From Patescibacteria group bacterium (GTDB taxonomy: Bacteria > Patescibacteriota > Minisyncoccia > Phycocordibacterales > PALSA-1337): a stretch of DNA of 11,506 bases. The notes below the pieces were generated by a model. It worked only from the letters and a program-made list of their open reading frames with translations. It did no database searches and was not told where the DNA came from. This document shows positions 5,776-11,506 of this stretch, piece by piece (the stretch's first letter is position 1; each line of letters starts with the position of its first letter). The stretch is from NCBI GenBank assembly GCA_028871265.1, contig JAGWNR010000009.1, positions 1-11,506 on the forward strand. The letters are read 5' to 3'. The translations under genes were made by a program, and so were the position numbers.

Positions 5776-5811
5776 ATAGTAGCTAAAGATGATATTATCC
5801 ACACATCGCCC

Positions 5812-5839
5812 TTGATTTTTTATTTAAATTTGCTATGCT
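5812..5839 (+). promoter_or_regulatory. Predicted promoter of the small RNA
   Basis: TTGATT (5812-5817), a 16-base spacer and TATGCT (5834-5839) preceded by TGC form an extended -10 promoter. Transcription would start near 5846. No plus-strand coding frame of note follows, which points to a non-coding product. Confidence 0.5.
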
Positions 5840-5845
5840 TTTTAG

Positions 5846-5935
5846 ACAACAAGCAATCAGGGACAAATTCCTGTAGGAAGAGCTTGAGAAAGCTACCTGA
5901 CGAGCTGACCACCCCGTAAGGGGTGGTTTCGTTTA
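5846..5935 (+). ncRNA. Candidate structured small RNA with three-way junction
   Basis: Between a promoter-like sequence and an intrinsic terminator, about 60 bases fold into a compact three-way junction. P1 is TCAGG/CCTGA (5857-5861 with 5896-5900), extended across an internal loop by AGC/GCT (5852-5854 with 5904-5906). P2 is TTCC-TGTA-GGAA (5868-5879). P3 is AGCTT-GAGA-AAGCT (5881-5894), capped by a GNRA-type tetraloop. The terminator hairpin follows. I do not recognise an Rfam family. As the next plus-strand gene has its own promoter about 750 bases away, a trans-acting RNA is more likely than a riboswitch. It could instead be the structured 3' end of the preceding operon's transcript. A 13-codon ATG frame (5835-5876) overlaps but starts inside the -10 box. 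Confidence 0.5.
5908..5935 (+). terminator. Intrinsic terminator of the small RNA
   Basis: The perfect eight-base-pair stem ACCACCCC/GGGGTGGT (5908-5915 with 5920-5927) with loop GTAA is followed by TTCGTTTA. It could also end transcripts running through from the mraY operon. Its tail overlaps the stop codon of the converging DUF3800 gene. Confidence 0.75.
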
Positions 5936-6478
5936 TTCTTGAAAAAGAGCGTCTATCTTTTTTGAAATTTTTTTAAACAATCTTTGAGCGATTTCTTTTT
6001 CTGGGAATTCTATATGATAACGAACGAGGCCTGCAATTGCGTCAGCCAAACGTAAAATAGGAAAAGAATCGTTTTTGACGGTTTTTAAATTTCGAACTGT
6101 CACCCCCTTGTCTCTGAGGATCTTTTTTAGTTTACGTTCATAAAGTTTTCCTTTCCTACCATCTATAACAAGAGAATCGAAACGCAAACCATCCAATAGC
6201 TTGTTTAGAATTGATTCATACACATATTTTGCTCTAAAGGGATTCTTTATAATTGCTACACGCAATGTAAAATTGTTCTTTGATAGAATGGAAATAAATT
6301 TCTCGCGCACAGGCCACAAGCTTTCCGACCAATGAAACGGATAGATCTTGAGGTTTTGTTCAATTTCTATTATCGCTGACTCTAATTCATCTACAAATTC
6401 ACTTTTTACACACACCAAGACTAGCGAGGAATTCCCCGATTGTTTATGAGTTCCAGATTCATCCAAAAATATGTACAT
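5933..6478 (-). CDS. DUF3800 family protein
   Basis: The product has 181 residues. MYIFLDESGTH at the start and FPILRLADAIAGLVRYHIE near the end (about 147-165) are the two signatures of DUF3800 (usual forms YIDESGD and LQLADLIAG), whose Asp and Glu residues suggest a nuclease-like, RNase-H-type fold; activity is not established for the family. Members are scattered among genomes and often sit near mobile or defence genes. The ATG at 6478 is preferred over the ORF-maximal start because the family begins at MYIFLDESG and promoter boxes lie just upstream. The gene is visibly more A+T rich than the Mur genes beside it, which suggests separate acquisition. It stands alone on its strand here. Confidence 0.8.
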   Translation of the reverse strand: MYIFLDESGTHKQSGNSSLVLVCVKSEFVDELESAIIEIEQNLKIYPFHWSESLWPVREKFISILSKNNFTLRVAIIKNPFRAKYVYESILNKLLDGLRFDSLVIDGRKGKLYERKLKKILRDKGVTVRNLKTVKNDSFPILRLADAIAGLVRYHIEFPEKEIAQRLFKKISKKIDALFQE

Positions 6479-6486
6479 AAATACAG

Positions 6487-6522
6487 AATATAATTTTACC
6501 GAAAATAGAAACTTGAAATCAA
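6487..6522 (-). promoter_or_regulatory. Predicted promoter of the DUF3800 gene
   Basis: On the minus strand TTGATT (6522-6517), an 18-base spacer and TAAAAT (6498-6493) fit a sigma-70 promoter, placing the start of transcription a few bases before the ATG at 6478. An adjacent TATATT (6492-6487) is eight bases before the ATG and is a second -10 candidate. Confidence 0.45.
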
Positions 6523-6672
6523 TACTAAAAATCACAAAAATTTTATAAATATTTTAACTTTTGTGGATAAGTGAAAAATATTTAGGCCATTCAACAGTTT
6601 TTTTCATTCGTTAATCAACACTATATCCGTTTTACTTGCACAACATCCTAGCAAAGAAGTTGTGTCAATCAG

Positions 6673-6702
6673 TTGCTACATACACTCACTTACCGCTATA
6701 AT
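6673..6702 (+). promoter_or_regulatory. Predicted promoter of the Mpl-like gene, leaderless
   Basis: TTGCTA (6673-6678), an 18-base spacer and a perfect TATAAT (6697-6702) are followed after seven bases by the ATG at 6710. Transcription would begin at or just before the ATG, so the mRNA should have no leader. This also argues against the in-frame GTG at 6662, which lies upstream of the promoter. Confidence 0.65.
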
Positions 6703-6709
6703 CAAACCC

Positions 6710-8113
6710 ATGCATAACCTACCAAAAAAAGTCCATATTATCGGCATCTGTGGCGTAGCCACTAGCGCGCTGGCTATTGCGCTCCACCAGGCCGGCGTCA
6801 AAGTGACCGGTTCGGATAAAGGCTTTTTCCCGCCGGTTTCGACCGAGCTTGAAAAACACGGCGTCAAATTTTGGGCTGGTTGGCATCCGGAAAAGATGGC
6901 CGAGGATTTGCCGGATCTGGTAGTAATTACAACCGCTTCGGGAAGCAAGAATCCGGAGACTCTGTATGCGCGAGAACACGGTTTGAAATGCGCCTCTTAC
7001 ACCGAGGTCTTTAGAGACTACTTTATAAAAGAGAATTCCATAGTCTGCGCAGGAACGTGGGGAAAAACTTCGTCATCGGCGCTTTTGTCACATATCATGT
7101 CAGAAGCAAACCTAGACCCCAGCTACATGTTCGGCGGCATCTCCCTTTCGCATGAATCGGCCGCGCATCTGGGAAAAAGCGACTGGAGCGTCTTTGAAGG
7201 CGACGAATACAAGAGCGGCCCGAATGATCCGACGGCGAAATTCTTTTATTACAAGCCAAAATATCTCTTGCTCACCAAAGTCTCCTGGGACCATGCCGAT
7301 TTGTACCCTACCGAAGAGAGCTATTTTGACGCGTTCAAAAAATTAGTTAAAGGAATACCGACGAGCGGATTTATCGTGGCAAGTAAGGACCAAGAAGGAA
7401 TTCCAGAAACCCTTAAAGACTATACTGGTAAAGTCATCTGGTATGGTAAATCTGGCGATTATTCATTTGAAGGGGTAAAACAGTCAACAATTGGTCTTGA
7501 CTTTATCATAAAGCACAACGGAGAAACTTTTCATATAAAATCACCGATGCTCGGCGCGTTTCAGGCCGAAAATATCACCGGCTGTTTCGCCATGGCGCAC
7601 AAGCTCGGTGTACCGGCGGAAAAGATAATCTCTGCAATTGCTTCTTTTAAAGGCATGAAACGGCGACTTGAAAAAAGATTGGATGGAGAAACAACAAAAG
7701 GTAAAATTACCGTTTTTGACGACATTGCCCATTCTCCGGAAAAAGCAGCGTCGGTGTTGAAAGAATTGCGAAGTATTTATAAAGGCCAGATCATTGCTGT
7801 TTTCGAGCCGAACCAAGGCGGCCGCGAACGTGCTTCAGCAGCGAAATATGACGGCGCTTTCAAAGATGCAGATATTGTTGTTATTACAAGATTAACCAAG
7901 CTCAAGATTTCAGACGAAAAAGAAGCGCCGATGGAAGGGCCGGAACTTGCAATGACGATTGGTAGAACACACACCAAATGCCAGTATATCGAAAATGACA
8001 ATAATCTTGTTAATTTTTTAAAGTCATCTGCAGGACAGGGCGATGTTATCGTCTTTTTAGGCTCGCATGGATTCAGAGGAATGATTGAGGAGACGGTTGA
8101 TAAACTTTCCTAG
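6710..8113 (+). CDS. mpl: Mpl/MurC-type Mur ligase
   Basis: The product has 467 residues. Mpl attaches recycled tripeptide to UDP-MurNAc, and MurC attaches L-Ala; both form an acylphosphate with ATP in the cytoplasm. Seen in order: the N-terminal Rossmann segment HIIGICGVATSALA (9-22); VTGSDKGFFPPVSTELEKHG, very like Mpl; the ATP loop GTWGKTSSSA (115-124); VFEGDEYKSG (161-170); SWDHADLYPT (192-201), the Mpl-type SWDHAD; and FDDIAHSPEKAASVL (336-350), the C-terminal DD-AH-P motif. Length suits the family. VFEPNQGGRERA (364-375) differs from the usual sequence of both enzymes and may reflect another peptide substrate. No separate MurC is in the window, so this protein could be the organism's MurC substitute (inference). 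It converges with the LysW-like gene with no intergenic bases. Confidence 0.8.
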   Translation: MHNLPKKVHIIGICGVATSALAIALHQAGVKVTGSDKGFFPPVSTELEKHGVKFWAGWHPEKMAEDLPDLVVITTASGSKNPETLYAREHGLKCASYTEVFRDYFIKENSIVCAGTWGKTSSSALLSHIMSEANLDPSYMFGGISLSHESAAHLGKSDWSVFEGDEYKSGPNDPTAKFFYYKPKYLLLTKVSWDHADLYPTEESYFDAFKKLVKGIPTSGFIVASKDQEGIPETLKDYTGKVIWYGKSGDYSFEGVKQSTIGLDFIIKHNGETFHIKSPMLGAFQAENITGCFAMAHKLGVPAEKIISAIASFKGMKRRLEKRLDGETTKGKITVFDDIAHSPEKAASVLKELRSIYKGQIIAVFEPNQGGRERASAAKYDGAFKDADIVVITRLTKLKISDEKEAPMEGPELAMTIGRTHTKCQYIENDNNLVNFLKSSAGQGDVIVFLGSHGFRGMIEETVDKLS

Positions 8114-8290
8114 TTACTTGCCTTCATCGACGATCTCCGTCTCCACATTTCCATCTAGCTGGATTTTTTTGACCGCCAGGGTGATGCCGCAAACGTTGCA
8201 TTCGATAACATTGCTAATTTTCAAGTTTGGATAGCGCGAAAGGTCGATGTCATTTTTGCATTCCGGGCAAATTGCTTTCATATTTTTCAT
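8114..8290 (-). CDS. LysW-like zinc-ribbon protein
   Basis: The product has 58 residues from the ATG at 8290 (55 if the ATG at 8281 is used). CPEC near the start and ECNVCG (about residues 30-35) form a four-cysteine zinc ribbon, and the order CPEC ... VIECNVCGITLAV follows LysW, the small carrier protein whose C-terminal glutamate holds intermediates of lysine or arginine synthesis. The usual acidic EDWGE tail is absent; the protein ends VETEIVDEGK, so carrier function is doubtful and it may be a free-standing zinc ribbon of other use. The ATG at 8290 is chosen because a good promoter ends seven bases upstream. No lysine-synthesis partners are in the window. Its stop codon abuts the Mpl-like gene's stop. 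Confidence 0.7.
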   Translation of the reverse strand: MKNMKAICPECKNDIDLSRYPNLKISNVIECNVCGITLAVKKIQLDGNVETEIVDEGK

Positions 8291-8297
8291 GTTTGGA

Positions 8298-8326
8298 ATT
8301 ATATGAAAAATGCAGTAATATTGCAA
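8298..8326 (-). promoter_or_regulatory. Predicted promoter of the LysW-like gene, leaderless
   Basis: On the minus strand TTGCAA (8326-8321), a 17-base spacer and a perfect TATAAT (8303-8298) are followed after seven bases by the ATG at 8290. The layout is the same as for the Mpl-like gene. Confidence 0.65.
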
Positions 8327-8336
8327 TACCGAGAGC

Positions 8337-8489
8337 CGTGCAAATCTCGAAAATTTCTTCGGCCTGCGGAACTCGCTCGCGAAATTCGCAGGTCGCCGAG
8401 GGCTGGTCCGACATCCATACGCCCTCGGCTCAAGCGATTTCAGCTCGCTCAAACAGTCCTCGGCCTGCAAAAATTTCCGAGATTGCACG
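8337..8489. repeat. Multi-hairpin palindromic element in the divergent spacer
   Basis: The outer arms 8337-8356 and 8471-8489 pair over about 18 bases with one bulge and one mismatch (CGTGCAA, TCTCG, AAATTT). Inside are CCTGCG/CGCAGG (8363-8368 with 8387-8392), the perfect nine-base-pair GCCGAGGGC/GCCCTCGGC (8395-8403 with 8421-8429), and AGCGA/TCGCT (8433-8437 with 8445-8449). It is G+C rich between A+T-rich flanks and open in several frames on both strands, which inflates apparent reading frames of both neighbours. It resembles in design, not clearly in sequence, the element at 53-168. It could be a transposable palindromic element or a structured RNA. Confidence 0.6.
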
Positions 8490-8505
8490 TCTTTATGGAA
8501 TTTGT

Positions 8506-9438
8506 ATGATTACTCCCCAAGAAACATATCCTAAACTCGCCGCGGCTGTTGGCGTCTCTTCCCTTTTCCTCAAACGCGAAGATTTGCATCCATACGGCTC
8601 GCACAAAGGCCGATCGATCCCCGTCATGATTAAAGAATATTTGGAGGAAGGCAAGCGACATTTTGCCATTTCATCATCCGGCAATGCAGCCCTCGCAGCA
8701 GCGCTGTACGTGAAAGAGTTGAATGAAATTAATAGTCAAAGCATGAAAGCCGCGGAGGCTTTTGAAAAGCACGGCGATATAAAGCTCGAAATCCTCGTCG
8801 GTACCCACATTCCCGAACACAAGCTCAAAAAGCTCCTTGACCTCGCCGACGAAAATATTTCCGTCATGCGCTTTGAGCGGCCTCTGCAAACCCTCACCCA
8901 AAAGACCGCCGACGGATCCATCCAAAGTCTACGCCAATCGACTGATGAACTTGCCTTGATCGGTTATGAATCGTTGGCCGAAGAGCTCGCAAAGATAAAG
9001 GATCTGCAGGCCGTTTTCATGCCGACATCATCTGGAACAACGGCGGAAGCGTTGGCAAAATATTTTGTAGAAAAAGGAAAAAGCGAAAAGGAAAAAGCGA
9101 AAAAAGTCGAAATCCACATCGTTCAAACAACTTCATGCCATCCGCTAGCCCAGGAATTCCTGGACAGTTTGTCGTCTGACGAAACTTCTATCGCCGACGC
9201 GATTGTGGACAAAACCGCTCTGCGCAAAGACACGCTTGCTCCTCTAGTCAAGAAAATCGGTGGTTCCGGCTGGGTTGCCACTAACGAAGAAATTCGTACC
9301 GCCCAGGAATTGATCCAAAAGCACGCTGGTTTTGCCGTCTCCCCCAACGGCGCTCTCGGTGTCGCTGGTCTCATCCAAGCCGTGCTTTCTGGAAAAGAAT
9401 GGAACAGGTCGGTGGTGTGTGTGATTGGGGGGGAGTGA
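8506..9438 (+). CDS. PLP-dependent enzyme, fold type II (threonine synthase-like)
   Basis: The product has 310 residues. LKREDLHPYGSHKGRS (22-37) holds the Lys (about 34) expected to bind pyridoxal phosphate; SSSGNAALAAA (57-67) is the substrate/cofactor Ser-Gly-Asn loop; PTSSGTTAEALA (173-184) is the phosphate-binding glycine loop; and it ends VVCVIGGE. This is the plan of threonine synthase, threonine dehydratase and cysteine synthase relatives. It is shorter than most threonine synthases, and the substrate cannot be assigned. The ATG at 8506 is chosen because upstream in-frame codons belong to the palindromic element and do not look like protein. A Lys/Glu-rich stretch (about 188-200) contains a tandem duplication. 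No amino-acid pathway genes are next to it. Confidence 0.75.
   Translation: MITPQETYPKLAAAVGVSSLFLKREDLHPYGSHKGRSIPVMIKEYLEEGKRHFAISSSGNAALAAALYVKELNEINSQSMKAAEAFEKHGDIKLEILVGTHIPEHKLKKLLDLADENISVMRFERPLQTLTQKTADGSIQSLRQSTDELALIGYESLAEELAKIKDLQAVFMPTSSGTTAEALAKYFVEKGKSEKEKAKKVEIHIVQTTSCHPLAQEFLDSLSSDETSIADAIVDKTALRKDTLAPLVKKIGGSGWVATNEEIRTAQELIQKHAGFAVSPNGALGVAGLIQAVLSGKEWNRSVVCVIGGE
9075..9102 (+). repeat. 14-bp tandem duplication in the PLP enzyme gene
   Basis: AGGAAAAAGCGAAA occurs twice head to tail (9075-9088, 9089-9102). It encodes part of the charged run EKGKSEKEKAKK, likely a surface loop. Fourteen is not a multiple of three, so the two copies are read in different frames, and one copy's gain would have needed a compensating change elsewhere. 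Confidence 0.7.
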
Positions 9439-9458
9439 GAAATTAATTCAAGCTCAAA

Positions 9459-10028
9459 TTAGATGTTTAATAATTTGATAGCCTCAGTAAAAGCTTCATC
9501 TGCTGTCTCAAAAATTGGATAACCATATTTAATGGCTTCTGCCCGATAGTGTGGTCGTTCAACTTCAAAAAAATTTTTGGCTTCAAGTTTCTGTAATTCA
9601 ATTGTATTTCCCCATCTTGGTTCCTCGGTATTTCTTTTCAAAATATTCTCATAACTATCGCCTATAAGCACAATGCCAGGAAAATCAAGATCTTGTTTTG
9701 CTAGATGTGGCAAAATATTTACACACTCGAAAATAATTGGGTGTTTTTTATTTGACAAAGAATTTATTTTTTCTAAAAATGCTGGCCAAATGGCTTCAGA
9801 TTGACTGACCAAGTTTTTCCACTGCAAATCTGGATTTGTGTTTTCATAATAAAATTTCTCATCTTGATCAAGATAAAAGTTTACCCACTTTTTATAACGT
9901 TCATCACCACCGAGTTCTTCGCGCAAATCATCAAGAAAATATGCCTCGCCGCCAGTAGCTTCAGCGAGACGGTTCGCTAAATAAGATTTACCAGAAGCCG
10001 GTATCCCTGTAATAAAAAGTCTATTCAT
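9459..10028 (-). CDS. P-loop kinase-like NTPase
   Basis: The product has 189 residues. FITGIPASGKSYLANRLAE (about 5-23) is a Walker A loop of the small-molecule or nucleotide kinase type, followed by YFLDDLREELGG, where an acidic pair may bind Mg or substrate. HPIIFECVNILPH and GIVLIGDSYENILKRNTEEPRWGN (about 128-150) resemble the later strand and lid region of AAA_33/shikimate- or uridine-kinase-like proteins. It is probably a cytoplasmic phosphotransferase; the substrate is unknown. The ATG at 10028 gives the usual short lead into Walker A; a GTG at 10040 would add four residues. It follows the MurD-like gene by 13 bases on the same strand, so they are probably co-transcribed. It is more A+T rich than its neighbour. 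Confidence 0.7.
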   Translation of the reverse strand: MNRLFITGIPASGKSYLANRLAEATGGEAYFLDDLREELGGDERYKKWVNFYLDQDEKFYYENTNPDLQWKNLVSQSEAIWPAFLEKINSLSNKKHPIIFECVNILPHLAKQDLDFPGIVLIGDSYENILKRNTEEPRWGNTIELQKLEAKNFFEVERPHYRAEAIKYGYPIFETADEAFTEAIKLLNI

Positions 10029-10041
10029 GTAAAATAACACC

Positions 10042-11379
10042 CTACCACAACCCCCTAACCGCTTTCACAAACCTCTCACCGCGTTCAGGACGTGAGCGGT
10101 CATAGCCGGCGGCGGCAAGAGCGGGGCTGTAAAGCACGCGATCACCCGCGTGCGATTCAGAACGGGCCAATTTGACCGCTGCCTCAATAGAAGGTGCGGA
10201 AAAACTTTTAATACCTTCCAGTGCGGCAATTTTTTTACGCAAACTGACCGTACCGGAACCAGGCACCAAAACCACCTGCCTAGCGTACTGCGAAATAGCT
10301 GTTAAAAGCAACTCATAATCTGTATCCACAGTCGCGCCACCCATAATTAGAGTAATAGCGCCAGGATCACCGTTTCCGGACAAAAAACGCAAAGCCGCCA
10401 CAGTCGCTTCCGGCCGATCGGAGAGCGAGTCATCATAAAACAGCACCCCTTTTGATTTTTTGACAAAGCGCATGCCACCGACATTTTTTTTGGCGGCGTA
10501 TTCTTCGATGGCATTTTTGACAAAAGAGCGGTCAATTTTAAAGAGTGAAGCTGTTTCCAAAACCAGCGCGGCATCTTCACGTTCATATTGATTCAGCGTG
10601 ATCGAATGCCATTCTGACGGAAATCTCGAAGCCGATGTTCTAATAATTTTTGTGTTTTTTCTCTCTGGCGCCGAATCGTGGAACGCGTCGGCCAATTCAT
10701 CGGTGGTTATCAAAAAATTTGTATATGTCTGATAGGCCATGAGTGCAAATGGATTTTTGACTGCCGGCGAAACAGCCATTATCGCAATGTGCGGAGCAAA
10801 ATGAATCTTGTCATATTCTGCCAGTAGGTAGTCCGGCATTCGAATCAAAACCAAACTGTCTTTTTTGGCTTTTGATAAAACAGATAACGAACCACTAGTG
10901 CTCTCACAATCAACCAAAAGCGGCATTGGTAATCCGGCTGAATTAAAACCTTTTTTCAAGGTATTTGACAACATATTAATAATCGCCGTTTTACCACAAG
11001 AGCCCATAACACCAACCACGGTTATGGCCGGAGCCAATTTTAGTGCCAACACGTCCGGATATTCGATTTGGATAGAACGATCCTTGATTTCCTTCAAAAA
11101 ACTGACACTTCTAGGAATGTCCGGCGACAAAATAATTAAATCATGTTGAGACAGATTATTCCCTGACACTGAACCAAAACTAAATTCGACCGGTTTGTCT
11201 TTTGAAACAGTTAAGTCTACCAAAAAGGGCCTAACCGCAGCCTTGCCGCGCATATCATATACAGCCAGAGATTGAATACCGGTTTTTTGCAAAAAACGAA
11301 TATCAGCACGCATTTCACCGCGAGGTCCCAAACCAACTACCGCCACCCTTTTACCTTTCCAAAAATCGGCATAATTCAT
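10042..11379 (-). CDS. murD: Divergent MurD-like ligase
   Basis: The product has 445 residues, normal for MurD, which adds D-Glu to UDP-MurNAc-L-Ala. Matching parts: N-terminal RVAVVGLGPRG (11-21); ATP loop VGVMGSCGKTAIINML (122-137); C-terminal FYDDSLSDRPEATVAAL (314-330), like MurD NDSKATN..A..AL; LIMGGATVDTDYELL (344-358); and VLYSPALAAAGYDRSRPERGERF (415-437), the SPA-S-D-F-ERG-F ending. Departures: GSCGKTA replaces GTNGKTT; the usual LELSSFQL region reads LVLIRMPDYLLAE (176-188); the N-DH-DRH block is absent; and the carbamylated lysine is not found near AYQTYTNFLI. The DSK lysine is also replaced (DSL). It may be a much-altered MurD, another Mur-family ligase, or an inactive paralogue. 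An extended -10 box lies six bases before the ATG. Confidence 0.7.
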   Translation of the reverse strand: MNYADFWKGKRVAVVGLGPRGEMRADIRFLQKTGIQSLAVYDMRGKAAVRPFLVDLTVSKDKPVEFSFGSVSGNNLSQHDLIILSPDIPRSVSFLKEIKDRSIQIEYPDVLALKLAPAITVVGVMGSCGKTAIINMLSNTLKKGFNSAGLPMPLLVDCESTSGSLSVLSKAKKDSLVLIRMPDYLLAEYDKIHFAPHIAIMAVSPAVKNPFALMAYQTYTNFLITTDELADAFHDSAPERKNTKIIRTSASRFPSEWHSITLNQYEREDAALVLETASLFKIDRSFVKNAIEEYAAKKNVGGMRFVKKSKGVLFYDDSLSDRPEATVAALRFLSGNGDPGAITLIMGGATVDTDYELLLTAISQYARQVVLVPGSGTVSLRKKIAALEGIKSFSAPSIEAAVKLARSESHAGDRVLYSPALAAAGYDRSRPERGERFVKAVRGLW

Positions 11380-11385
11380 GCAATC

Positions 11386-11394
11386 AGTATAACA
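11386..11394 (-). promoter_or_regulatory. Extended -10 promoter of the MurD-like gene, leaderless
   Basis: On the minus strand TGTTATACT ends six bases before the ATG at 11379, so transcription should begin at the ATG itself. No good -35 box is seen. The motif fills the 15-base gap after the upstream gene's stop, so the MurD-like gene may be both part of an operon and separately transcribed. Confidence 0.45.
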
Positions 11395-11506
11395 TCAAGT
11401 TTTCAATTCGTCTTTGGCAGACAATAAACTTTTTACCTTGATCAATTCCTGAAGCAATGCCTGTAATTTGACGCTTTCTTCGTCTACAGCAGTAGAATCC
11501 CCCGCA
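11395..11506 (-). CDS. C-terminal end of a gene running off the right edge
   Basis: The minus-strand frame is open from the right edge to the TGA at 11397-11395 and gives the last 36 residues, including VKLQALLQELIKVKSLLSAKDELKT. Regular Leu and Ile spacing with Lys and Glu suggests an amphipathic or coiled-coil helix. Only 15 bases separate its stop from the MurD-like ATG. It is too short to identify. Confidence 0.5.
   Translation of the reverse strand, partial: AGDSTAVDEESVKLQALLQELIKVKSLLSAKDELKT

Noticed and set aside
5896..5945. Hammerhead ribozyme core (CTGACGA at 5897-5903)
   Set aside because: The seven-base CUGANGA match is not followed by a closed stem II and GAAA, and no proper cleavage triplet and stem I/III arrangement can be drawn.
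6662..6709. GTG start at 6662 for the Mpl-like ligase
   Set aside because: It lies upstream of the -35 box of a good promoter whose -10 box ends seven bases before the ATG at 6710.
8291..8488. N-terminal extension of the LysW-like protein up to 8488
   Set aside because: It passes through the promoter TATAAT at 8303-8298 and the palindromic element; LysW-type proteins begin right before CPEC.
8227..8505. N-terminal extension of the PLP enzyme starting at 8227
   Set aside because: The extension is encoded by the LysW-like gene's antisense strand and the palindromic element, and is not protein-like; family similarity begins at the ATG at 8506.

Overview
The window looks like a chromosome segment of an ultra-small candidate-phylum bacterium (CPR/Patescibacteria, probably Parcubacteria-like). 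This is inferred from gene content and style: short spacers, almost no Shine-Dalgarno sites, several promoters placed so close to the ATG that transcripts should be leaderless, divergent Mur ligases, a LysW-like zinc ribbon, and many small genes of unknown function. There are no rRNA or tRNA genes, CRISPR arrays or transposases. Translation uses the standard code.

Layout, left to right. (1) 1-2135, plus strand: the 3' part of an ATP-grasp enzyme gene that runs off the left edge, an NlpC/P60-like cysteine peptidase gene, and a DUF1697 gene. The ATP-grasp gene carries a large stem-loop element and two short palindromic repeats, all read through in frame; a third repeat copy sits just before the peptidase start. 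(2) 2225-3940: a small membrane protein gene, then an A+T-rich cassette bounded by two 68-bp direct repeats (67/68 identical). The cassette holds, on the minus strand, an HExxH zinc-peptidase-like gene and a coiled-coil gene interrupted by an in-frame TAA. (3) 3994-5775: mraY and, directly abutting, a GNAT/aminoacyl-tRNA-protein-transferase-like gene. (4) 5776-6709: a probable small structured RNA with its own promoter and intrinsic terminator, a DUF3800 gene on the minus strand, and a divergent promoter region. (5) 6710-9438: an Mpl/MurC-type Mur ligase, a convergent LysW-like gene, a structured palindromic element in the divergent spacer, and a threonine-synthase-like PLP enzyme. (6) 9459-11506, minus strand: a P-loop kinase-like gene, a divergent MurD-like ligase, and the C-terminal end of one more gene.

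Peptidoglycan synthesis is the clear theme. MraY makes lipid I at the membrane, the Mpl-like and MurD-like enzymes belong to the cytoplasmic Mur ligase family, the NlpC/P60-like protein could cut peptide bonds of the same material, and the transferase fused transcriptionally to mraY might modify a peptidoglycan precursor (inference).

The most unusual aspects are non-coding or semi-coding DNA: palindromic elements inserted in frame in a gene, two larger multi-hairpin elements, the repeat-bounded peptidase/coiled-coil cassette, a candidate three-way-junction RNA, and a recurring -10 box to ATG spacing of 6-7 nt. All calls come from reading the sequence; no database search was possible.
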